Assembly (NCBI GenBank): GCA_963741525.1 | Contig: CAVUIW010000006.1 | Location: 62,001 to 126,000, forward strand | Origin: JANNSX01 sp963741525 | GTDB taxonomy: Bacteria; Pseudomonadota; Alphaproteobacteria; Rhizobiales; Hyphomicrobiaceae | Reading direction: 5' to 3' | DNA: 64,000 nt | Part shown: positions 28,025-36,911 of the stretch, in pieces | How positions within the stretch are numbered: the stretch's first letter is position 1 | How the letters are laid out: each line of letters begins with the position of its first letter | The notes under the pieces: generated by a model | What the model saw: only the letters and a program-made list of their open reading frames with translations | Told to the model about the DNA's origin: nothing | The model's database searches: none | Program-made: the position numbers and the translations under genes

Positions 28025-28325
28025 GGCGCTATCTCCCGCTTGTCGCTTGGCTGTCGCCGCCACCTCGTCTCCGCACCGCTGCAGGGCCGGCCGGAGGTCC
28101 AGCAGTCATGTTGGGTCGAGCAGAGCACTTTCCGGGCGGGACCCCACATCATCAAGATTGATGAGACGCAATTACGCAACAGTGTGTTTTGCCTCGGGCG
28201 GATAACGCCCGGCACCGAGGACACACCCCTCCTGACACCACGCTGTCAGGAGGGGGCTGATTTTCCTCAGACTTATCCCCGCCCGCCCCCTTCCCAGCGC
28301 GACGCTCCGGCGGCATACTTGGGTG
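28025..28325. other. Divergent intergenic region upstream of uvrB and the adhesin gene
   Basis: Three hundred bases between two divergent gene starts. The ribosome site of the adhesin is at its left end. A strong hairpin is at 28226-28255. No LexA-type GTTC-N7-GTTC box was found by eye, although uvrB is often an SOS gene. Confidence 0.5.
28226..28255 (+). terminator. Strong stem-loop with short T-run upstream of uvrB
   Basis: A perfect 12-bp stem (CCCCTCCTGACA / TGTCAGGAGGGG) with a 6-nt loop, followed 6 nt later by TTTT. It looks like an intrinsic terminator for rightward transcription, yet it lies in a divergent promoter region about 70 bp before uvrB. It may end a small upstream transcript or act in the uvrB leader. 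Confidence 0.65.
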
Positions 28326-31061
28326 ATGTCCCGAACCCCACGCTCGAAAGCCCGCGCGCCCCTCCCGCCGCCGGTGGAGACCGCTGCCGGAACACCTGGA
28401 ACCAAAGGCTTCGGCGAGGCGCCGCAGGCAGCCTTCATCGATCCGTCGACTTCGCCCTCAGCCGGGCTCGAGGCGCTGCTCGTCCGGCCCGATGAGCGCT
28501 CCGAGCGCGATAAGGCGATCATTGCGCGGCAGCCGATGATGGCGGCGCATCCGCTCGTCTCTGGCGGCATGCCGATGTTCATGCCGCACCGGCCGCCGCG
28601 GCCGGAGAAATCCGAGGGCGGACAGCGGCTGGTGTTCGCCTCCGACTTCCAGCCCAAGGGCGACCAGCCGCGCGCCATCGCCGATCTCGTCGGGGGCGTG
28701 GACAGCCGGGAGCGCGACCAGGTGCTGCTCGGCGTCACTGGCTCGGGCAAGACCTATACGATGGCGCAGGTCATTGGCCTGACGCAGCGCCCGGCGCTGA
28801 TCCTCGCGCCCAATAAAACGCTCGCCGCCCAGCTCTACGGCGAGTTCAAGAGCTTCTTCCCCAACAACGCCGTCGAGTATTTCGTCTCCTACTACGACTA
28901 CTATCAGCCGGAAGCCTACGTGCCGCGCACCGACACCTACATCGAGAAAGAGTCATCGGTGAACGAGCAGATCGACCGCATGCGCCACTCGGCGACGCGG
29001 GCGCTGCTCGAGCGCGACGACGTCGTGGTGGTGGCCTCCGTCTCCTGCATCTACGGCATCGGGTCGGTGGAAACCTACTCGGCCATGACCATGACGGTGC
29101 AGGCGAAAGAAAAGATTTCCCAGCGCCAGCTCATCGCCGATTTCGTGGCGCTGCACTACAAGCGCAACGACGCCGCCTTCGGCCGTGGCGCCTTCCGCGT
29201 GCGCGGCGATACAATCGACATCTGGCCGGCGCATATGGAGGACCGGGCCTGGCGCATCGAGCTGTTCGGCGACGAGATCGAAAGCATCGTCGAGCTCGAT
29301 CCGCTGACCGGCGCCAAAACCATGGAGCTCTCGCTCATCAAGCTCTATGCCAACTCACACTATGTGACGCCGAAGCCGACGCTCGACCAGGCGATCCGGC
29401 GCATCGAGGTGGAGTTGCAGCAACGCTTGGCGGAGCTGAAGCACGCCGGCCGGCTGCTCGAAGCACAACGGCTCGAGCAGCGCACGCAGTTCGACATCGA
29501 GATGATGCAGGCGACCGGCTCCTGCGCCGGCATCGAGAACTATTCGCGCTATCTGACGGGCCGTAATCCGGGCGAGCCGCCTCCCACCCTGTTCGAGTAT
29601 CTGCCCGACAATGCCCTCGTCTTCGTCGACGAGAGCCATGTGACGGTGCCGCAGTTGGGCGGCATGTTCCGCGGCGACTATCGCCGCAAGGCGACGCTCG
29701 CCGAGTTCGGGTTCCGCCTCCCTTCCTGCATGGACAACCGCCCCTTGCGCTTCGAGGAGTGGAACGCCATGCGGCCCGGCACGGTCTATGTCTCGGCGAC
29801 GCCCGGCCGCTGGGAAATGGAGCAGACGGGCGGCGTCTTTACCGAGCAGGTGATCCGCCCGACCGGCCTCATCGATCCGCCGGTCGAGATCCGCCCGGCG
29901 AAAACCCAGGTCGACGATCTCGTCGACGAGGTGAAACAGGTGGCCCTCAAGGGCTATCGTACCCTCGTCACGACGCTGACCAAGCGCATGGCCGAGGATC
30001 TGACCGAGTACATGCACGAGCAGGGTATCCGCGTCCGCTACATGCATTCGGACGTCGAGACGCTCGAGCGCATCGAAATCATCCGCGACTTGAGGCTCGG
30101 TGCTTTCGACGTGCTGATCGGTATCAATCTGCTGCGCGAGGGTCTCGACATTCCCGAATGCGCGCTCGTCGCCATTCTCGACGCCGATAAGGAAGGGTTC
30201 CTCAGGTCGGAGACCTCGCTCATCCAGACCATCGGCCGTGCCGCGCGCAATCTCGACGGCAAGGTGATCCTCTACGCCGAGGGCATGACGGGCTCGATGG
30301 AGCGCGCCATCGCCGAGACCGATCGCCGCCGCGAGAAGCAGAAGGCCTACAACACCGAGCACGGCATCACGCCGGCAAGTATAAAGAAGGGCATTTCGGA
30401 CGTCATGGGCTCGGTCTACGAGCAGGACTATGTGACGGTCGATGCGGGGCTGGGCGAAACGGGCCAGGGCACGCTCGCCGGTCACAATCTCGAAGCCGTG
30501 CTCGCCGACATGGAGAAGCGCATGAAGGCAGCGGCCGCCGATCTCGAGTTCGAGGAGGCGGCGCGGCTGCGCGACGAGATCCAACGCCTGAAACAAGTCC
30601 AGCTCGCCGTGCTCGACGATCCGCTCGCCCGTCAGGAGGCGGTCGAGGATCGCGCCGGCAAATACAACAGCGGCGGCCGTCCGGGCGAAGCGAAGGGCGC
30701 GCGGCTGGCGCGGCCGAAGGCGGGTAAGGGCGATCGCGACGAGAGCCGCATCAGCACCGCCTACGAACCCGTGCAGCCGACCTACGCCCAGCAGGCGTCC
30801 CGCGTGAAGGCGCCCGATCTCGCGATCATGGGTCCTGGGACCGATCGCGTCGTGCCGAAGCCGAAAGCCGGCGCCTACGGCGAGAATATCCGCGGACCGC
30901 ACAAGCCGGCTCTCGAGGAGATGGGCCCGCATGCCGAGCAGCCGCTGCCAGCGGGCACCGCAAAGCCGCCACGCCCGTCACGCACGATCGATGTCGACGA
31001 TCCCACCAAGGCCAAGAGCCGCCGCGGCCGCCAGAAGAAAACGGGACGGCCCGGGGCTTAA
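28326..31061 (+). CDS. uvrB: Excinuclease ABC subunit B
   Basis: Nucleotide-excision repair helicase-like subunit that loads damaged DNA from UvrA for UvrC incision. Walker A is GVTGSGKT, the beta-hairpin region YYDYYQPEAYVPRTDTY, the DEAD-like box VFVDESHVTVPQ, and helicase motifs VSATPGRWEME and IGRAARNLDGK. The UVR domain (FEEAARLRDEIQRLK) binds UvrC. At 911 residues it is longer than the usual 670 or so: about 100 extra N-terminal residues and a basic C-terminal tail ending KSRRGRQKK. Such extensions are common in alphaproteobacteria. The start is ATG 28326 (GTG 28323 is adjacent). The frame is intact over 2.7 kb. Confidence 0.97.
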   Translation: MSRTPRSKARAPLPPPVETAAGTPGTKGFGEAPQAAFIDPSTSPSAGLEALLVRPDERSERDKAIIARQPMMAAHPLVSGGMPMFMPHRPPRPEKSEGGQRLVFASDFQPKGDQPRAIADLVGGVDSRERDQVLLGVTGSGKTYTMAQVIGLTQRPALILAPNKTLAAQLYGEFKSFFPNNAVEYFVSYYDYYQPEAYVPRTDTYIEKESSVNEQIDRMRHSATRALLERDDVVVVASVSCIYGIGSVETYSAMTMTVQAKEKISQRQLIADFVALHYKRNDAAFGRGAFRVRGDTIDIWPAHMEDRAWRIELFGDEIESIVELDPLTGAKTMELSLIKLYANSHYVTPKPTLDQAIRRIEVELQQRLAELKHAGRLLEAQRLEQRTQFDIEMMQATGSCAGIENYSRYLTGRNPGEPPPTLFEYLPDNALVFVDESHVTVPQLGGMFRGDYRRKATLAEFGFRLPSCMDNRPLRFEEWNAMRPGTVYVSATPGRWEMEQTGGVFTEQVIRPTGLIDPPVEIRPAKTQVDDLVDEVKQVALKGYRTLVTTLTKRMAEDLTEYMHEQGIRVRYMHSDVETLERIEIIRDLRLGAFDVLIGINLLREGLDIPECALVAILDADKEGFLRSETSLIQTIGRAARNLDGKVILYAEGMTGSMERAIAETDRRREKQKAYNTEHGITPASIKKGISDVMGSVYEQDYVTVDAGLGETGQGTLAGHNLEAVLADMEKRMKAAAADLEFEEAARLRDEIQRLKQVQLAVLDDPLARQEAVEDRAGKYNSGGRPGEAKGARLARPKAGKGDRDESRISTAYEPVQPTYAQQASRVKAPDLAIMGPGTDRVVPKPKAGAYGENIRGPHKPALEEMGPHAEQPLPAGTAKPPRPSRTIDVDDPTKAKSRRGRQKKTGRPGA

Positions 31062-31159
31062 TTCCACCATGCCTGCCCTTGACTCTTTCGGCCACGCCGA
31101 GAACAAGGAAACCCGTCTTCCGGGGCGGCCCGATCCGTCGGTACAGGAGCATTGCGCGC

Positions 31160-31963
31160 ATGGTCCAGAACAGTGGCCCGCTGACATGGCACGAGGTCAG
31201 CGAATGCGACCTGTGTCACGGCAAGGATCACCGGCTCTATGCCGAGATCCCCAACAAACATCCGGAGACCGGGGCCGCGCGCTGGTACGACAACCGGCCA
31301 ATGCGGCTTGCCGAATGCACTAGCTGCGGTCTCGTCTTCTGCTCCCCACGGCCGGATCTGCATGGGCTCTACAAGGGCTACATCAAGGCCTCCGCCAGCG
31401 CGACGGAGGCCGTCCATCGCAAACGCGCGCGCAAGAACATCGAGGAGGTGCATCGCAAGCATATCGAGCAGGCGATCTCGTTTCTCGGCCGGCCGGCCAA
31501 GACGCTATTCGACATGGGCTGCGGAGCCGGCACGACGCTGATCGAAGCCAAAAAGCTCGGCCTCGAGGCCCAAGGCAACGAGATCAACAAGGCCGCGACC
31601 GATCTGCTCACAAGCGAGGGCTTCACCGTCTATCACGGCTTCACGCAGGAGCTCGACCTGCCGCGGAACGCCTACGATATCCTCATCAATTTCGACTATC
31701 TCGAGCATTCCTACGGGCCGCTCGAGGACCTCGTCACTTGCCGCGAGATGCTGACGCCGGGCGGCATACTTTACTTGAAAACGCTTTACCTCGGCTGTCC
31801 GGCCCACAAAGAGAAGGGCAACGACTGGCAGCTGTTCGGCCCCGGTCATTTCCACTTCTTCACGCCCGAGGTGCTGAGGCGCCTCGTCGAAACGGCTGGC
31901 TTCAAGGTGCTGGATGTCCGGCTCGGCCAGCTCGTATTCATCGCGGCGGCCAAGCCATATTGA
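31160..31963 (+). CDS. Class I SAM-dependent methyltransferase with N-terminal zinc ribbon
   Basis: A 267-residue methyltransferase. An N-terminal two-pair cysteine ribbon (CDLCHGKD about residue 17, CTSCGLVFCSPRP about residue 55) precedes the Rossmann core. Motif I is LFDMGCGAGTTLIEAKKLG, followed by the acidic N-E of GNEINKAA and a motif near NFDYLEHSYGP. This layout is typical of methyltransferases acting on nucleotide sugars or glycan intermediates, but no glycan cluster is next to it. Start chosen at ATG 31160 because of AGGAG about 11 bp upstream. Confidence 0.83.
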   Translation: MVQNSGPLTWHEVSECDLCHGKDHRLYAEIPNKHPETGAARWYDNRPMRLAECTSCGLVFCSPRPDLHGLYKGYIKASASATEAVHRKRARKNIEEVHRKHIEQAISFLGRPAKTLFDMGCGAGTTLIEAKKLGLEAQGNEINKAATDLLTSEGFTVYHGFTQELDLPRNAYDILINFDYLEHSYGPLEDLVTCREMLTPGGILYLKTLYLGCPAHKEKGNDWQLFGPGHFHFFTPEVLRRLVETAGFKVLDVRLGQLVFIAAAKPY

Positions 31964-32033
31964 TGACCTGACGCATCGGCTAAGCTCCGTTTATCGGTGG
32001 CCTTTCGGCTGCTCAAGGCTGGAGATCGAATCC

Positions 32034-32664
32034 ATGTCCCTCACCTTCTACACCAACCCGATGTCGCGCGGGCGCATTGCGCGCTGGATGCTCGAGGAAG
32101 TGGGCGAGCCCTACGAGACGGTGTTGCTCGACTACGGCACGACCATGAAGGCGCCGGAGTATCTGGCCGTCAATCCGATGGGCAAGGTGCCGGCCATCAA
32201 GCACAACGGCGTCGTGGTGACAGAGTGCGCGGCGATCTGCGCCTATCTCGCCGATGCGTTCCCCAAGGCCAATCTCGCGCCGCCGCCAGGACACGCCGAT
32301 CGCGGCCCCTACTATCGCTGGCTGTTCTTCGGGGCGGGCCCCATCGAGGCGTCGGCATCCAACAAGGCCCTCGGCGTCGAGGTGCCGTCAGACAAACGCG
32401 GCATGGTCGGATACGGCAGCATCGAAGCGGTGACCGAAGCGCTTGATGGGCTGCTCAAGGACCAGGGACTACATAGCCGGAAACAAGTTCAGCGCGGCCG
32501 ATCTCTATGTCGGCGCCGAGCTCAGCTGGATGACGCAGTTCGGCATCTTCGAGAAACGCCCGTCCTTCATGGATTACATCGCCCGCCTGCAGGCCCGCCC
32601 CGCCGCCAAGCGCGCCCGCGAAATCGACGACGCGATCATCGCCAAGCAGAAAGCGGCAGGTTAG
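32034..32664 (+). CDS. Glutathione S-transferase family protein (frameshifted)
   Basis: The N-terminal thioredoxin-like domain (TFYTNPMSRGRIARWMLEE, then NPMGKVPAIKHNG with the cis-Pro, and VVTECAAICAYLAD) is followed by an all-helical C-terminal domain. The frame breaks at about 32465: after EALDGLLKD the expected DYIAGNKFSAADLYVG runs one frame over to the stop at 32664. Removing one C from the CC at about 32461-32464 restores one 209-residue protein with KDRDYIAGN across the joint. Cytosolic detoxification enzyme; substrate unknown. Confidence 0.87.
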
Positions 32665-32670
32665 CTCGCG

Positions 32671-33288
32671 CTATTGCCCGCTTGCCTTCAACGCCCTCAG
32701 CGCCTGCTGGATCAGCGGCTGCGATTTCAGCCGCGACCGCTCCGAGCGATCGAAGACATCGTGCTTGCGGCGGCACTTGGCGCTTTCGCTCTCGACAATC
32801 TGCGCCACACGGCTCTGCAAGCCTTCGCAGGTCTTCATCCGGAGCGCGCGCACCTTCGCCTGCATGGTCGCGGCACAGGCGACCCAGATCGACTTGTGCG
32901 TCTCCTCGTGTTTCTTCACGAAGCTGTAGAAGCTCCGCCAGGCTGTCTTGATGCGGGGCGAGGCGTCGGGCAGATCCTGCGCCGCCGGCAGCGTGATCGT
33001 GAAGCTCATGCCGATCGTATAGCGCGGCAGGCTACAGCCTTTGCCTTGCACCATCTGGCCCGACTCGGAGAAGGAACTCTCGATCGTCGCATAGGCGCCC
33101 GCGCCATCGACCGTCGGCCCGTGCAGATGCAGATTGCGCATGAGTTGTACGGCGGACGTGCCGCTGACGGCGTAGTATTGGTAGCCGACGGCGACCTTGG
33201 GCCCGGCCGCCTCGGCCGGGAGACCGACGGACAGGACAAGCAGCCCTGCGACATATCCAGCCATCCGGACGCGAACTCGCTTTTCCAT
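32671..33288 (-). CDS. DUF922-type secreted protein with HExxH motif
   Basis: A 205-residue protein with an N-terminal signal peptide (MAGYVAGLLVLSVGLPAEAA) after a basic start. The body has YYAVSGTSAVQLMRNL and a conserved region KKHEETHKSIW containing HEETH, the zinc-binding motif of predicted DUF922 proteases. Start placed at ATG 33288, directly before the hydrophobic segment; the longer open frame has no family likeness. It is convergent with the GST gene. Protease activity is a family prediction only. Confidence 0.78.
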   Translation of the reverse strand: MEKRVRVRMAGYVAGLLVLSVGLPAEAAGPKVAVGYQYYAVSGTSAVQLMRNLHLHGPTVDGAGAYATIESSFSESGQMVQGKGCSLPRYTIGMSFTITLPAAQDLPDASPRIKTAWRSFYSFVKKHEETHKSIWVACAATMQAKVRALRMKTCEGLQSRVAQIVESESAKCRRKHDVFDRSERSRLKSQPLIQQALRALKASGQ

Positions 33289-33514
33289 TACGCACCCCCA
33301 AGAGCGAATAGCCGCCGCCAAACCTAGCCGACGGCTTGGCGGAGGCAAGAGGCTGTACGTAGTCCAATGCTCCGTAGAAATCACGATGCCGTCAAAAGCC
33401 GGCGCAACCGCCCCGATCACGCCGCATTCATGTTGTGAGGAGCTTCATGAGCACCAGATCGGCCGGCCGTCCGGGCAGGCGATCCATCCCTGCGCACCCC
33501 CTGGAGGGTCCCCC

Positions 33515-35641
33515 ATGCAGACCAGAATTCCGATGGCCGTTCTACTAGGCGCGCTCGCGCTCGGCCTGAGCTCGCCACTCGCCTCGTCAGCCTTCGCCGC
33601 CTCGGCCGAGGTCGAGGCGATCGTCGCCGACACACGGCCAAGCGCCGAGCTCTCCGAACCGCAATTGCGCCAGCGCATGCAGGCGCTGAGGAGCGCCCTC
33701 GACCAGACGACACTCTCCGACGCCGTCCGCCGTGAGATCAGGAACCTCCTGCGGGCCGACCGTGCCGAGCAGGAATCGCGCACCGCCAATGCCGGCACCG
33801 GGACCGGTGGAGAAGAACCCGCGGCCGAGCAACCCTCGACCGATACGGCGGCGAGCGGCGACAGCGGCACATCGGCTGGCGCCGAGAACGCCGGGGCGGG
33901 CAGCGAGGCAGCGTCCATCGAGTCGCTCGTCTCCTCGACCCGGTCGAGCGCCGACCTTTCCGACGAAGCCCTGCAGGGCCGGCTCGCCGAGATCGAAGCG
34001 GGCCTTGCCCGTGGCGAGCTGCCTCGCGCGCTGAAGCGCCAGCTGCGCGACATGCAGCAGACCGACCAGGCCGAGATGGAGCGGCGGCGCGTGTCGGTCG
34101 CAGCCGAGGAGCCGGTGGCAAGCGAGGTCCCCGCCGAAGAGCCTGTCGCAAGCGATGATCCCCCGCAGGACGAGCCGGTGACGGCGACCACAGCCGAGGA
34201 ACCCTCGTCTCAGGACGATAGCGCCGCCGCGGCCGAGAGCGCCGCGCCGAGCAGCGGTAACGCCGCGAGCGATGCGCGACAGCTGCTGTTGTCGAGCCGC
34301 GCGCTCGATCAACTCTCCGAGCGCGATCTGCGTCAGCGTCTTTCGAATGCCCGCCAGCTGCTCTCCGATCGCTCGCTGCCTGGCGCACTCAAAGGCAAGC
34401 TGACCGATCTCTCCGCCAAATTGCGCAACGAGATCCGCCAGCGCGGCGGCACGACGGTCGCGAACGGAGTCGTCAAGCCCAAAAAAAAGATGAAGACGGT
34501 CGCGGTCGGGACGCCTGACAACGATGAAGTCACGACCACGACAACTCGCAAGAAGAAAACTTCGGACGCCGACCGCCAGGCGCTCGAGCTCATCAACGAC
34601 ACCGCACGCCCGGAACGCCTGCCGCGGCCGGTTCTCAGGAAGCGCCTCGACACCTACCGCGATCTGCTTGCTTCCGGCGAGCTCTCGCCCGGCGTCGAGA
34701 ACGATCTTCGCGTGAAACTCAAACGCGAGCGGTCGCTACTGCGCGAGCGTGTCGCCGTCGAGGAGGTGCAGGCCGGGGAGACGACCGCCAGCACGACCAC
34801 CAAGCGCACGCGCGTCGCCGTCAAGGTCGCCGTGCCCGAGCCGACCGCCTCGGAGGCGCCACGCCTTGCCAATGACAAGCGCCGCGCGACCGAGCTCAAC
34901 GAGCGCCAGCTCAATCGCCGCATCATGGCCAACCGCGTCCTGAACCGCAGCGATCGCGTCTCTTCCGCCGAGCGGCTGACCTACCGCGAGCGGCTCCGCG
35001 CCGACCGCGCCGAGCTCCGCCGGCGTCTGCTCGAGGACAAGCGCCGCCGCGTCGTCGAGGTTCGCAAAGCCCCTCGCCTTCAGGTCGATGTCGATCTCGG
35101 CAGCGATGCCGGCATGACAATCTGGGCGGCCGAGGCCGGCGATCTCGAGATCGAGCGGCAGCTGACCGCCCGCCCCGTCCGGCGCATCCGCGAGCGCTAT
35201 TCGCGGCGGATCATCCTCGACAATCCCGAGCGCATCGTGACACGTGAGGAGGTTCGCGAGAGCCTCCCGAGCGTCGAGATCGACACCATCAACTTCGGCT
35301 TCAACGAGAGTTTCGTCGCCGAGGAGGAGATCGCCGATCTCGACCGGATCGGCACGATCCTGGAGCGCGTTCTGGCCAACAATCCGGAGGAAGTGTTCTT
35401 GATCGAAGGGCACACGGACGCCGTCGGATCCGATGGCTACAATCAGAAGCTCTCGCTTGAGCGCGCGCGCGCCGTCAAGTCCGCTCTCATCGACTACTAC
35501 GCGATCTCTCCCGACAATCTGTCGGTCGTCGGCCTCGGCGAGCGGTATCTGAAAATTCCGACGCCGGAGCCCGAGGAGGAGAACCGTCGCGTGACGGTCA
35601 GGCGCATCACACCGCTGCTGTCGGAGTATGATCCGGAATAA
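33515..35641 (+). CDS. OmpA-family outer-membrane/peptidoglycan-binding protein with helical repeats
   Basis: A 708-residue exported protein. Signal peptide: MAVLLGALALGLSSPLASSA. About five helical repeats of roughly 55 residues follow, each with a pattern like ELSEPQLRQRMQALRSAL, DLSDEALQGRLAEIEAGL, QLSERDLRQRLSNARQLL or RLPRPVLRKRLDTYRDLL. They are separated by acidic, Ala/Pro/Glu-rich linkers. The C-terminal OmpA-like domain (NFGFNESFV; IEGHTDAVGSDGYNQKLSLE; VVGLGERY) should bind peptidoglycan. GGAGG lies upstream of ATG 33515. It likely anchors the envelope; the repeats may bind a partner. A terminator follows. Confidence 0.9.
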   Translation: MQTRIPMAVLLGALALGLSSPLASSAFAASAEVEAIVADTRPSAELSEPQLRQRMQALRSALDQTTLSDAVRREIRNLLRADRAEQESRTANAGTGTGGEEPAAEQPSTDTAASGDSGTSAGAENAGAGSEAASIESLVSSTRSSADLSDEALQGRLAEIEAGLARGELPRALKRQLRDMQQTDQAEMERRRVSVAAEEPVASEVPAEEPVASDDPPQDEPVTATTAEEPSSQDDSAAAAESAAPSSGNAASDARQLLLSSRALDQLSERDLRQRLSNARQLLSDRSLPGALKGKLTDLSAKLRNEIRQRGGTTVANGVVKPKKKMKTVAVGTPDNDEVTTTTTRKKKTSDADRQALELINDTARPERLPRPVLRKRLDTYRDLLASGELSPGVENDLRVKLKRERSLLRERVAVEEVQAGETTASTTTKRTRVAVKVAVPEPTASEAPRLANDKRRATELNERQLNRRIMANRVLNRSDRVSSAERLTYRERLRADRAELRRRLLEDKRRRVVEVRKAPRLQVDVDLGSDAGMTIWAAEAGDLEIERQLTARPVRRIRERYSRRIILDNPERIVTREEVRESLPSVEIDTINFGFNESFVAEEEIADLDRIGTILERVLANNPEEVFLIEGHTDAVGSDGYNQKLSLERARAVKSALIDYYAISPDNLSVVGLGERYLKIPTPEPEEENRRVTVRRITPLLSEYDPE

Positions 35642-35668
35642 GCCGCGCTTATATCGATCGATCGGCGA

Positions 35669-35693
35669 ACGCCCCGGCCAGGTGCCGGGGCGT
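35669..35693 (+). terminator. Rho-independent terminator after the OmpA-family gene
   Basis: A perfect 10-bp stem (ACGCCCCGGC / GCCGGGGCGT) with a 5-nt CAGGT loop, followed by TTGTATT, 27 bp after the stop codon. Confidence 0.8.
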
Positions 35694-35699
35694 TTGTAT

Positions 35700-35987
35700 T
35701 CGGAACCCGTGAATGTCCAATCGTTGAGTACGGAGTTTGAGCCATGCTCAATTCGGCATTCCGGCGTCCATGCGGAGCATGGCTCCGCCATGACGTGCCG
35801 GACTCCATCCGGGCCCGCGATTAAACGCGGACCTGCCGCTCGGCGAAGCCTCAACCCCACGTCGACTTGGACGGATGGCAGCCTGCGCTGGCATGAGGAA
35901 AGCGGCACCGGGGTAGTACGATCGGGCGGCGCTAGCCACTGGGAAAGGCTTCCGAAATCCGATGTGGAAGGCTAAATCTGGCATCTC
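35700..35987. other. Intergenic region with small palindromes
   Basis: No gene is supported here. It contains GCGGAGC-ATG-GCTCCGC (near 35771) and CCGCG-ATTAAA-CGCGG (near 35816), resembling the short palindromic repeats of alphaproteobacterial intergenic DNA. The promoter of the downstream kinase gene must lie within it, but no clear box was seen. Confidence 0.45.
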
Positions 35988-36905
35988 ATGACCCCAGCCT
36001 TCGACATCCTCTCCATCGGCGAGCCGCTCTACGAGCTGAGCCAAGGACCCGACAGGCGCTTCACGCCGGGTTTCGGCGGGGATTCGTCGAATGCCGCGAT
36101 CGCGGCAGCACGTCTCGGAGCGACGGCGGCTTGTGTCACGCGTATCGGCGGCGACCTGTTCGGCGAGGCGTTCTTGGATCTCTGGCGGCGGGAGGGCGTG
36201 TCAGCGGAACATGTCGCGAAGGACCAGCTAGAACCGACCGGCGTCTATTTCATCACCCATGGCCCCGATGGCCACCACTTCACCTATTTGCGCAGGGGCT
36301 CGGCGGCGAGCCGCATGACGCCGGCGGACGTGCCGGAGGCCGCGATCCGCAAGGCGCGGTTCGTGCATGCGTCGGGCGTGAGCCTCGCCATCAGCGAGAG
36401 CGCGGAGGCGACCGTGCGGCATGCCTTCGGTATTGCGCGCAAGGCCGGTGTAGCGATCTCGCTCGATACCAATTTCCGCGAGCGTCTGTGGTCCGCATCG
36501 AAGGCGCGATCCGTGATCGATGAGCTTGCGGGATCGTGTGCCATCCTCAAGACCGCTCTCGACGATGGCCAGAAGCTCACCGATGCCCGAGAGCCGTCTG
36601 CTATCGCCGCGCACTACCGGCGCCTCGGGGCCGGCGCCGTCGTCGTGACGCTCGGCAAGGATGGCGTCTTCGCGGTGTCGCCCGAGGGCGAGCTTGCGCT
36701 GCTGCCCCATGCGGTCGAGGCTATCGACGCAACCGGCGCCGGCGACGCCTTCACCGGCGCGCTGCTGGCCGAGCGCGTGCGCGGCGCGACATGGGCCGAC
36801 GCAATCCGCTTCGCCAACGCCGCCGCGGCCCTCTCGACAACCGGCTACGGCGCCGTCGCGCCGCTGCCGCGCCGGGCCGAGGTCGAGGCGCTACTCAGGC
36901 GCTGA
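35988..36905 (+). CDS. PfkB-family sugar kinase, likely 2-keto-3-deoxygluconate kinase
   Basis: A 305-residue ribokinase-fold enzyme. The N-terminal GFGGDSSNAAIAAARLG is the substrate-side PfkB signature. The C-terminal DATGAGDAFTGALLAERV carries the catalytic Asp and anion hole. SLDTNFRERLWS and the overall length resemble KDG kinases (KdgK), which phosphorylate 2-keto-3-deoxygluconate with ATP. Assignment within the family is by resemblance only. It is convergent with tdh, 6 bp apart. Confidence 0.85.
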   Translation: MTPAFDILSIGEPLYELSQGPDRRFTPGFGGDSSNAAIAAARLGATAACVTRIGGDLFGEAFLDLWRREGVSAEHVAKDQLEPTGVYFITHGPDGHHFTYLRRGSAASRMTPADVPEAAIRKARFVHASGVSLAISESAEATVRHAFGIARKAGVAISLDTNFRERLWSASKARSVIDELAGSCAILKTALDDGQKLTDAREPSAIAAHYRRLGAGAVVVTLGKDGVFAVSPEGELALLPHAVEAIDATGAGDAFTGALLAERVRGATWADAIRFANAAAALSTTGYGAVAPLPRRAEVEALLRR

Positions 36906-36911
36906 GCCGCC

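Noticed and set aside
29355..30932. Minus-strand open frame (525 codons) inside uvrB, and the parallel 1,076-codon frame inside carB
   Set aside because: Both lie within intact, motif-complete genes and have the composition of shadow frames.
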